Positions 1-5,180 of a DNA stretch of 5,180 nucleotides are shown piece by piece. This DNA comes from Sulfurimonadaceae bacterium (GTDB lineage Bacteria > Campylobacterota > Campylobacteria > Campylobacterales > Sulfurimonadaceae). Position numbers and translations under genes: made by a program. The stretch is taken from contig JAQUCZ010000112.1 of the NCBI GenBank assembly GCA_028685945.1, positions 1-5,180 of the forward strand, given 5' to 3'. Numbering within the stretch: position 1 is the stretch's first letter; every line of letters starts with the position of its first letter. A model generated the notes under the pieces. It worked only from the letters and a program-made list of their open reading frames with translations. It had not been told where the DNA came from and did no database searches.

Positions 1-828
1 TAGTGGTTCTGCTAGTTCAAGAAGTTTTTCTTTACTTATATATCCCATTTCATATGCTACCTCTTCAAGACAGGCTACTTTTAGACTTTGTCTATTTTCA
101 ATCGTTTGAATAAATGAAGATGCTTCAAGTAAAGATTCATGAGTTCCAGTATCAAGCCAAGCGTACCCTCTTCCCATTAGTTCTACTTTTAATCTATTTT
201 CATTTAGATAATCTTGATTTAAAGTTGTGATTTCTAATTCACCACGATCACTTGGTTTTACATCTTTAGCTTTTTTTACTACATCATTTGGGTAAAAGTA
301 TAGTCCTACAACAGCATAGTTTGATTTTGGCTCTTTTGGTTTCTCTTCAATAGAGATTACATCACCATTTTCATTAAATTCTGCAACTCCATATCTTTGG
401 GGATCACTTACATAATAACCAAATACAGTTGCTTTATTTTCATCTTTAATATTTTTTATACTTTTAGATAAAAGTTCAGTTAATCCATGACCATAAAAAA
501 TATTATCACCAAGAACTAAACAAGCATCATCACCATCAAGAAACTCTTCCCCTAAGATAAAAGCTTGTGCAAGTCCATCTGGAGACGGTTGCACTACATA
601 TTCAAATCGCATCCCTAAATCACTTCCATCACCTAGAAGATTTATAAAGCTCGGTTGATCTTGTGGAGTTGTGATTATAAGAACCTCTTTAATTCCTGCT
701 AACATAAGCACCGAAAGCGGATAATAGATCATAGGTTTATCATAGATTGGCACTAGTTGTTTAGATACACCTTTTGTGATTGGATAGAGTCTTGTTCCAC
801 TTCCTCCTGCTAGGATTATGCCTTTCAT
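1..828 (-). CDS. rmlA: Glucose-1-phosphate thymidylyltransferase (partial, C-terminus beyond window)
   Basis: This cytoplasmic enzyme joins dTTP and glucose-1-phosphate to give dTDP-glucose, the first step towards dTDP-L-rhamnose and related dTDP-sugars for O-antigen or capsule. The 276 visible residues read without interruption. They show the N-terminal nucleotide-binding loop (GGSGTRLYP, residues 8-16) followed by the VSKQLVPIYDKPMIYYPL stretch, the metal-binding LGDNIFYG (D108), EEKP at 161-164, and WLDTGT with D226, all typical of RmlA. The family is about 290 residues long, so only some 15-20 residues should lie outside the window. The ATG at 828-826 overlaps the stop of the upstream sulfatase as ATGA and has a good ribosome binding site. 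The gene is much more AT-rich than its upstream neighbours (hand counts: 19 G/C in bases 1-60 and 11 in 421-480), which suggests acquisition from a low-GC relative. The rest of an rml cluster probably follows downstream, but this cannot be seen. Confidence 0.95.
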   Translation of the reverse strand, partial: MKGIILAGGSGTRLYPITKGVSKQLVPIYDKPMIYYPLSVLMLAGIKEVLIITTPQDQPSFINLLGDGSDLGMRFEYVVQPSPDGLAQAFILGEEFLDGDDACLVLGDNIFYGHGLTELLSKSIKNIKDENKATVFGYYVSDPQRYGVAEFNENGDVISIEEKPKEPKSNYAVVGLYFYPNDVVKKAKDVKPSDRGELEITTLNQDYLNENRLKVELMGRGYAWLDTGTHESLLEASSFIQTIENRQSLKVACLEEVAYEMGYISKEKLLELAEPL

Positions 829-1961
829 TTATTATTCCCTTTAATATCGCGCTTGCCGTAACTCTGCTCAAACCCTAAATCAGTCACCAGACTGCCCGTA
901 CCGCTCGTATCTTTAGCACTCCCTTGAAAAAAAGCGCTGCTGTAGCCTTTGTCTCTAAGTATTTTTATAATTGAATTATAGGAAAAGTCTTGAAGCTGCG
1001 ATTTTGCAATACTTTTACCTAAAGGGTTTTGATAAGAAGCAAATGTTGCGAAAATCCCCTCTGTAGTTCTATGCCCGCTAGCTATCATCACTTTGGGGCG
1101 CACCGACTGTTGTAGCAAACTGTCAAAAAAAGGTGTGGTAGCATGTTCATAGCCGTAACTTTTCATATACTCGGCCGTCCAACTCTCAGAGAGCACAAAA
1201 ACGATATTTGGTTTTTCTACCGCAAGATTGGGCGCGAAATTTTCACTCTCGCTCTCATACATCTCTTTAACGATCTCTTTGTAGTTTTGCGCCCCCTCAC
1301 TTTGCGGTAAAGTCACTTGTTCGACTTGTTTATTTGCATTTGCCAAAACGTACAAGGTATTATAAGCTCCGTTTAATGCAATTGCCGCCGCTTTCTCATC
1401 GCCGACATTGTTGGCTTGCCACGGGTGCAGCGGTATGTGTTGGAACATCCCACGAACAAAAAAAATAGTTATTACGATCATGAAAAATTTTTCTACCGCA
1501 TAGGTTTTGCTCAAACTCATATGCGTATGTAAGCCGACCCTGATGATGAGAGCAAATAAAACCAACGCGCCGATAAGCGAAAACGATACAAGCATGGCAT
1601 GTTGCGTTAGCGCCGTTGCCATAAGACCTTTTGAATCATGCAGTGCGCTGAATATCTCATACCCTATATGGCGGCTTGAGTCTTCAAAATACATAATATC
1701 GCTCATTTGAAATAAAAACAGCCCCGTGAGCGCTAAAGCAAATACATAAAGAAATGTTTTTTTATGAAAATCAAAAAAGGTGACCATCAACGCAACCGCG
1801 CCGCTCACCGCAAGATCGAACTTATAACCCCAAAAGATCGCATAAAGAATCTGCATGTATTCTAAACTATGAGCTAGTTGCGACACATACATACTAAAAA
1901 TAAACTTCGTGCACACAAGTACACAGTAGCTTAGAATAAAAACGACGACGTAGTTTTTCAT
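825..1961 (-). CDS. LTA synthase-like sulfatase-superfamily membrane protein, C-terminally truncated
   Basis: The protein is 378 residues. The N-terminal half has about five membrane segments (near residues 4-24, 36-61, 69-88, 122-142 and 157-171), followed by a linker and the start of an extracytoplasmic sulfatase-type domain from about residue 250. PNIVFVLSESW carries the first metal ligand (E259), and SGHRTTEG carries the threonine nucleophile, T299 or T300. This is the plan of the LtaS/MdoB-like phosphoglycerol or phosphoethanolamine transferases that decorate envelope glycans. Such proteins usually exceed 550 residues and need a later Asp-His metal-binding pair. Here the chain stops right after a DLGFEQSYGKRD stretch, so about half of the catalytic domain is missing and the product is probably inactive. 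The break coincides with the rmlA start (ATGA overlap) and a fall in GC content. The ATG at 1961-1959 was chosen because the membrane segment begins there and it overlaps the upstream stop as ATGA. A longer start at 2069 would add 36 basic, non-hydrophobic residues inside the upstream gene. Confidence 0.8.
   Translation of the reverse strand: MKNYVVVFILSYCVLVCTKFIFSMYVSQLAHSLEYMQILYAIFWGYKFDLAVSGAVALMVTFFDFHKKTFLYVFALALTGLFLFQMSDIMYFEDSSRHIGYEIFSALHDSKGLMATALTQHAMLVSFSLIGALVLFALIIRVGLHTHMSLSKTYAVEKFFMIVITIFFVRGMFQHIPLHPWQANNVGDEKAAAIALNGAYNTLYVLANANKQVEQVTLPQSEGAQNYKEIVKEMYESESENFAPNLAVEKPNIVFVLSESWTAEYMKSYGYEHATTPFFDSLLQQSVRPKVMIASGHRTTEGIFATFASYQNPLGKSIAKSQLQDFSYNSIIKILRDKGYSSAFFQGSAKDTSGTGSLVTDLGFEQSYGKRDIKGNNK
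837..842 (-). promoter_or_regulatory. Ribosome binding site of rmlA inside the sulfatase tail
   Basis: On the minus strand AAAGGG lies 8 bases before the rmlA ATG. It is also the Lys-Gly codon pair near the end of the upstream sulfatase frame. It supports the ATG at 828-826 as the rmlA start and shows that rmlA translation is coupled to, or initiates within, the upstream frame. Confidence 0.6.
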
Positions 1962-2923
1962 AAATCTCGAAGCTTTTTTTGAACGTTTTGGAATATATTT
2001 GCTCTTTCTTCCTTGGCATGGGGGATCATAAAATGCTCTTGCAAGGTGACATCGCCAATGCTTTTCCATCTTGCCGCACTCGCAAAAAGGGTGTCGGCGA
2101 AGAAGGTGATCGTGCGTGTGCCCACAAGCGAAGCGAGGTGGTAGGTTCCCGTGGAGGTGCTGACGAAATAGGCAAAACCGCTGATGAGTTTAGCAAACGC
2201 GACAAGCCCCTCTTGGGAGACGTAAAATACCGCTTTTCTCCCTCGAAGTTTCTCTTGCATCGTCTCGTACAGCGCTTTTTCATCGGGTCCGAAGGTGAGC
2301 ACCACATCATAACGCCCCTTCTGCAGCACCTCATCGATCAATACGACATACTCCTCAAGGCTCCAGTTTGCATCGGAAGAACCGCCGAAACCGACGTGAA
2401 ATGCAACGACCTCTTTGGTTATGGCATGTTGTTTTACAAAATCTGCATATATTTGAGCAGCATCTTCAAAACGAAGAAGCGGTTTGGGGTACGCCAAATC
2501 GATATTTCCGAACACCTCTTTAGCAAGCGCCAAGTTGTACTCAAACTCCGCCATTTTTACTTCGGAACGTCGCTGTCTGATACGACGGGTATAAAATATT
2601 TGCGCAATCTTGGTCGCGGGCGCTATCCGCTTGGGGATGCGCGCCAAAAACTGTGCAAGCGCCACGCGAGTGTTTGAGAAAAGGGTCACGGAGATATCTA
2701 TCTTGGCATGTCGCAATTTTTGTGCCAAGGCAAAAACGGAGCTCTTAGGCTCATCGACGATCACCTCGTCGATAAAGTCACATGCCAAAGCCAGTTGTTT
2801 ATTCAAAGGTGCCACACATGCCACGATTGTATTTTCCGGGTTGTGGTGTTTTAGCACATACAAGGTCGGCAATGCCGTGATAAAATCGCCCAGTTTGTCG
2901 TTTCGTACTACCAAAATTCGCAT
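1958..2923 (-). CDS. Glycosyltransferase family 9 (heptosyltransferase-like)
   Basis: This 321-residue protein resembles the ADP-heptose:LPS heptosyltransferases (WaaC/WaaF/WaaQ group), which act at the cytoplasmic face of the inner membrane during LPS core assembly. The N-terminal Rossmann domain opens MRILVVRNDKLGDFITALPT. D13 in LGD matches the position of the proposed catalytic base of WaaC. The C-terminal nucleotide-sugar domain has FHVGFGGSSDANWSLEEY (175-192), LTFGPDE (209-215) and the family signature STSTGTYHLASLVGT (255-269). That signature usually reads SxDTGxxHLA, and here the Asp is Ser257. This may be a lineage variant or a change of sugar specificity, so no specific waa symbol is given. 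The ATG at 2923-2921 overlaps the ligase stop as TGATG and follows a purine-rich GAGAGAAG. A TTG directly before it (2926-2924) is a less likely start. The stop overlaps the sulfatase ATG as ATGA. The gene is GC-rich compared with rmlA. Confidence 0.88.
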   Translation of the reverse strand: MRILVVRNDKLGDFITALPTLYVLKHHNPENTIVACVAPLNKQLALACDFIDEVIVDEPKSSVFALAQKLRHAKIDISVTLFSNTRVALAQFLARIPKRIAPATKIAQIFYTRRIRQRRSEVKMAEFEYNLALAKEVFGNIDLAYPKPLLRFEDAAQIYADFVKQHAITKEVVAFHVGFGGSSDANWSLEEYVVLIDEVLQKGRYDVVLTFGPDEKALYETMQEKLRGRKAVFYVSQEGLVAFAKLISGFAYFVSTSTGTYHLASLVGTRTITFFADTLFASAARWKSIGDVTLQEHFMIPHAKEERANIFQNVQKKLRDL

Positions 2924-3738
2924 CAATCTTCTCTCACTCGCAAAAACGAAGCAAATTTCGGCTTGCCCCGCTTTGTATAACCGTAAAATTTAAAAGTTAT
3001 AATTGTACCGAGTTGCGGAGGATTTTGCCTTATTTTCGTATCTAATCCGCTCCCTAGAAAAAATCTCGTCCCATCAGGCGTCTCCACTTCAAGACTTCCG
3101 AGCATCCCCTCGTACTTTCCCTTCCCCTGCTTGTACCCCACCACTTTCGCTTCGGCATCCTCGAAGGTTTTAACTTTTAACAACTGCTGCGTACGCCCGC
3201 CCTCATATGGAGCGTGAGGGTTTTTCACCATCACCCCCTCGCCTCCCTGCGCGATCACCTCCTCTAAAAACCTCTCAAGTGCCTTTTTGTTTTCGCACTG
3301 CCTTTGCTCTATGATGCGCACAGGCCATAGATTTGTTTGGTTTTTATACACTTGCAGTTGCGCCAGCCTTTGGTAAAAATCCCCTTTGGCATGCGGCACT
3401 TCAAAGACCATGTAATGCACGTTTTGCCACCTCTCATCGGGGCTTTGTGCCATCACGATCGACTGGATCGCTTCAAAATCGCCCCGTTTTGTCCACAGCT
3501 CCCCATCAAGCGCAAAGGGGGGAAGATTTTTCGTAAACCATTCGGGTGCCGCTATGGGTCGCATCTGCCTCGTATAAAGGTTTTTACCGTCCCAATAGGC
3601 GCGAATACCGTCGAGCTTTTCCGACATAACCCAACCTTCGATAGGTTGATTTTCATACATCTGCGCTTTTTGCAGCTCCAAAGCGCCGCATGCCATAACA
3701 ATAGAAAAAAATAGTAAAAACCTAAAAACAATACTCAT
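2923..3738 (-). CDS. Small ATP-dependent DNA ligase with export signal (LigE type)
   Basis: The 271-residue protein is a minimal ATP-dependent DNA ligase, which seals nicks through an enzyme-AMP intermediate. Motif I is SEKLDGIRAYW with the adenylated lysine K41. Motif III is ALDGELW (D78, E80), motif IIIa is YMVFEVP (110-115, with Glu where Asp is more usual), motif IV is GGEGVMVKNP (E167), and motif V is LLKVKTFEDAEAKVVG (K188, K190). A short OB-fold fills about 205-271. No DNA-binding extension is present. Residues 1-20 form a hydrophobic leader with a short charged start, so the enzyme should be exported. C17 in IVMACG could be a poor lipobox or the end of a Sec signal. Such periplasmic ligases occur in Neisseria, Haemophilus and Campylobacter and have been linked to competence or extracellular DNA. 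It is the first gene of the minus-strand operon and overlaps the glycosyltransferase by one base. No strong ribosome binding site precedes its ATG. Confidence 0.92.
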   Translation of the reverse strand: MSIVFRFLLFFSIVMACGALELQKAQMYENQPIEGWVMSEKLDGIRAYWDGKNLYTRQMRPIAAPEWFTKNLPPFALDGELWTKRGDFEAIQSIVMAQSPDERWQNVHYMVFEVPHAKGDFYQRLAQLQVYKNQTNLWPVRIIEQRQCENKKALERFLEEVIAQGGEGVMVKNPHAPYEGGRTQQLLKVKTFEDAEAKVVGYKQGKGKYEGMLGSLEVETPDGTRFFLGSGLDTKIRQNPPQLGTIITFKFYGYTKRGKPKFASFLRVRED

Positions 3739-3744
3739 AGAACC

Positions 3745-3765
3745 ATTTTATCTTAACGTTGTATA
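3745..3765 (-). promoter_or_regulatory. Candidate promoter region of the ligase-rmlA operon
   Basis: The minus-strand operon must start in this short region unless transcription enters from further upstream. Two candidate -10 boxes are visible on the minus strand: TATACA (3765-3760) and TAAAAT (3750-3745). The second would place the transcript start at or near the start codon, giving a leaderless message, which would fit the lack of a clear ribosome binding site. No convincing -35 box is seen, as is common in Campylobacterota. Confidence 0.25.
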
Positions 3766-3767
3766 AT
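3762..3767 (+). promoter_or_regulatory. Candidate sigma-70 -10 box for the rightward gene
   Basis: A perfect TATAAT lies on the plus strand in the divergent intergenic region, in an AT-rich context without a clear -35 element. If used, the transcript would begin near 3774 and carry the whole inverted-repeat element (3801-3898) in a leader of about 165 bases before the TTG start at 3939. It overlaps the candidate leftward promoter, so the two directions could compete. Confidence 0.4.
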
Positions 3768-3800
3768 TTCGCATTTGATGTAATAAAATTATTTTGAACT

Positions 3801-3898
3801 AGATTGCGGATCAGGTCCGCAATGACGTATGTGTCGTCATCCTGAACCCTAAAGAAACATCGCGTTGCGAGCGCTACGCTTGTTTTGATTCAGGATCT
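3801..3898. repeat. Mosaic palindromic repeat element (REP/MITE-like)
   Basis: About 98 bases are made of stacked inverted repeats. The first is a perfect hairpin with 8-base arms ATTGCGGA (3803-3810) and TCCGCAAT (3816-3823) around TCAGG. The second has arms TGACG (3823-3827) and CGTCA (3835-3839). The third is a long imperfect hairpin: ATCCTGAA (3839-3846) pairs with TTCAGGAT (3889-3896), inside it AAACA (3855-3859) pairs with TGTTT (3881-3885), and at the tip GCGTTGC (3862-3868) pairs with GCTACGC (3873-3879) with one mismatch. The ends carry AGAT and ATCT. The style (GCGG..CCGC hairpin, GTCATCCTGAAC, TTCAGGATCT) resembles dispersed palindromic repeats of many bacterial genomes. Only one copy is in the window, so dispersal is inferred. 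Its position between divergent genes argues against a simple terminator. Confidence 0.7.
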
Positions 3899-3927
3899 AA
3901 AAAACCCTATTTACACTTCACTATTTC

Positions 3928-3931
3928 GGAG
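3928..3931 (+). promoter_or_regulatory. Ribosome binding site deciding a TTG start
   Basis: GGAG lies 7 bases before the TTG at 3939, an ideal spacing. The first in-frame ATG (4014) has only an A-rich run before it. This favours the TTG start, which adds 25 N-terminal residues to the rightward protein. Confidence 0.6.
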
Positions 3932-3938
3932 AAAACAG

Positions 3939-5180
3939 TTGCAGTCACCTTTTGCATGGGATAACTTTTCAGACCAGCCCGCACAGCTCAAAGACAGAAC
4001 ATTCAAGAAAAAAATGCGTAAAAAAGAGTTTGTTTCGCTCCTAAAAACCGCTTTTACTGCACTAGCAATTCTCCCTTTTTCTCTTGTTATGAGCCCTTTT
4101 ATACGGCGCAAACATATAAATTCTCACGATTTTTTCTGCATGGGGGTCGATTTTGAGCGTTACCCGCAAGAAACACTCGAAATGATCGAGGAGCTCGGCG
4201 TATCGCGGATTTTGGTGCGTTGCAAACTTTGGGAGATGGAAAAACTGCCGCTTCTCAAAGAGTTTCTTAGAACATGCCAAGGAAAAAAAGTCACTCTCAA
4301 GATCATGCAAGACCGCGAAAATATCGAAGATGCCGCACTTTTGGAAAACAACCTTAGAACAATTTTCAAAGAACTTGCAAATCTTGTAGAACTTTTTGAG
4401 ATCGGTACTACGATCAACCGCGCCAAATGGGGGTTTTTCAGCGTCGACGAATATAACCGATTTTTCCAAATCGCGTATGATCTAAAAGAAAAAGAATTCC
4501 CGCATGCCAAGCTCATCGGCAGCGGCGTGATCGACTTTGAATACCATTTCACCGCGCACACCCTGTTTAACCTTTACAAATACCGCTACGACGGTGTTGC
4601 CGCACTTCTCTACGTCGATCGCCGCGGCGCGCCCGAAAACCTGCAGATGGGGTTTGATCTCTCCGACAAGATCGCGCTTCTTAGCACCATGACGTGGCTC
4701 AGCCCCAAAAGCAAACATGTACTGCATATTACCGAGACCAACTGGCCCATCACGGGCACCGCCCCCTACGCGCCCACGAGCGAATACGAATGTGTAAGCG
4801 AAGAGCTTTATGCCTGTTTTATGCTACGCTACTACCTGTTATCACTCGCTTCGCAGCAGGTAGATTCCCTCTCGTGGCATCAGCTTATAGCACCCGGGTA
4901 CGGTCTCGTCGATAGCCGCGAAGGGTTGCGTAAACGTGAAGCGTTTTTGGTGTATAAAACGATGGTACAACAACTCTCTCGTGCGCAATTTTTGCGTCTG
5001 GACATCAAACGGGGCTACTATATCTGCCAGTTTCTCGTCGATGAGGAGCTTGTGCAGGTGCACTGGTCGCTTACTCCTACGACGCTACATGCCATGCCGA
5101 ATTTTGAAGTCACCGACCATATGGGAAAACCCGTGAGCGATGCGATCCTCTCTATCGGTGACGCACCCCTTTATATCAAA
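3939..5180 (+). CDS. Membrane-anchored glycoside-hydrolase-like protein (partial, runs off right edge)
   Basis: 414 residues read without a stop to the window end. From the TTG start there is a cytoplasmic tail with a basic patch (KKKMRKKE, 23-30), one hydrophobic segment (about 31-55, a signal anchor), and then a domain from about 65 that looks like a clan-A (GH39/GH5-style) TIM barrel facing the periplasm. Strand 1 is FFCMGVDFE; the strand-4 region is ELFEIGTTINRAKWGF (151-166); the strand-7 region is VLHITETNWP (261-270), where E266 fits the nucleophile. From about 357 a beta-rich C-terminal domain ends in a VTDHMGKP...GDAPLYIK pattern usual for such enzymes, so little should be missing. 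Where related enzymes have Asn-Glu (acid/base) after the strand-4 glycine, this one has T157-T158. PslG, an anchored GH39-like protein of the Psl exopolysaccharide operon, is an apt but distant comparison. The target is unknown; the divergent LPS-type operon suggests an envelope glycan. The fold call is by eye. The ATG at 4014 is the alternative start. Confidence 0.72.
   Translation, partial: MQSPFAWDNFSDQPAQLKDRTFKKKMRKKEFVSLLKTAFTALAILPFSLVMSPFIRRKHINSHDFFCMGVDFERYPQETLEMIEELGVSRILVRCKLWEMEKLPLLKEFLRTCQGKKVTLKIMQDRENIEDAALLENNLRTIFKELANLVELFEIGTTINRAKWGFFSVDEYNRFFQIAYDLKEKEFPHAKLIGSGVIDFEYHFTAHTLFNLYKYRYDGVAALLYVDRRGAPENLQMGFDLSDKIALLSTMTWLSPKSKHVLHITETNWPITGTAPYAPTSEYECVSEELYACFMLRYYLLSLASQQVDSLSWHQLIAPGYGLVDSREGLRKREAFLVYKTMVQQLSRAQFLRLDIKRGYYICQFLVDEELVQVHWSLTPTTLHAMPNFEVTDHMGKPVSDAILSIGDAPLYIK

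Noticed and set aside
1962..2069. A longer start for the sulfatase, adding 36 residues
   Set aside because: The added residues are basic and lie inside the end of the glycosyltransferase gene. The start at 1961 gives a normal membrane segment and the ATGA overlap seen at other junctions.
1979..2677. A 232-codon open frame on the plus strand inside the glycosyltransferase gene
   Set aside because: It is antisense to a clearly recognisable GT9 protein, shows no motif, and has cysteine-rich, irregular composition. It is a shadow of a GC-richer gene.
3801..3898. CRISPR array or riboswitch
   Set aside because: There are no direct repeats with regular spacers, and no conserved riboswitch core that I recognise. 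The structure consists of inverted repeats only.
3839..3900. The long hairpin followed by an A-run as an intrinsic terminator
   Set aside because: It lies between divergent genes with no gene ending there on either strand. The run after it is A, not T, on the plus strand, and the stem is interrupted. A palindromic repeat explains it better.
4062..4561. Two overlapping minus-strand open frames of about 134 codons
   Set aside because: Both are antisense to the continuous plus-strand glycosidase-like frame, which shows domain structure. The minus frames have no recognisable motifs.
4694..5136. Small open frames on both strands at the right end
   Set aside because: All overlap the plus-strand gene in other frames, with arginine- and serine-rich low-quality translations and no ribosome binding sites that I can defend.

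Overview
The window looks like a surface-polysaccharide/LPS assembly locus from a member of the Campylobacterota, most likely a free-living sulfur-oxidising type such as Sulfuricurvum, Sulfurimonas or Sulfurospirillum. This rests on protein style, mixed base composition, tightly overlapping genes and a dispersed palindromic repeat of a kind I associate with such genomes. The taxonomic call is an inference, not proven by the sequence.

Layout. Four genes lie head to tail on the minus strand, in transcription order: a small exported ATP-dependent DNA ligase (3738 to 2923), a family 9 (heptosyltransferase-type) glycosyltransferase (2923 to 1958), a membrane-bound LTA-synthase-like sulfatase-superfamily protein (1961 to 825), and rmlA, glucose-1-phosphate thymidylyltransferase (828 to beyond base 1). 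Every junction overlaps by 1 to 4 bases (TGATG, ATGA, ATGA), so the set should be one translationally coupled operon. A 200-base divergent intergenic region (3739-3938) holds candidate promoters and a roughly 98-base mosaic of inverted repeats. On the plus strand a membrane-anchored, glycoside-hydrolase-like protein starts at a TTG codon (3939) and runs off the right edge. No stretch longer than 300 bases lacks a gene.

How it fits together. RmlA makes dTDP-glucose, the entry to dTDP-rhamnose and related sugars. The GT9 enzyme would add a heptose-like sugar to a lipid-linked core. The sulfatase-superfamily protein belongs to a group that decorates envelope glycans with phosphoglycerol or phosphoethanolamine. 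The divergent glycosidase-like protein would act on glycans at the outer face of the inner membrane. The exported ligase is the odd member.

Main oddities. (1) The sulfatase ends about halfway through its catalytic domain, exactly where rmlA starts and where the DNA becomes strongly AT-rich, so a foreign rml segment appears to have replaced its 3' half. (2) The glycosidase-like protein keeps a plausible nucleophile glutamate but has Thr-Thr where the acid/base Asn-Glu pair is expected. (3) A secreted DNA ligase is translationally coupled to an LPS glycosyltransferase. I found no CRISPR array, transposase, tRNA or rRNA, and nothing that I can defend as a wholly new system.
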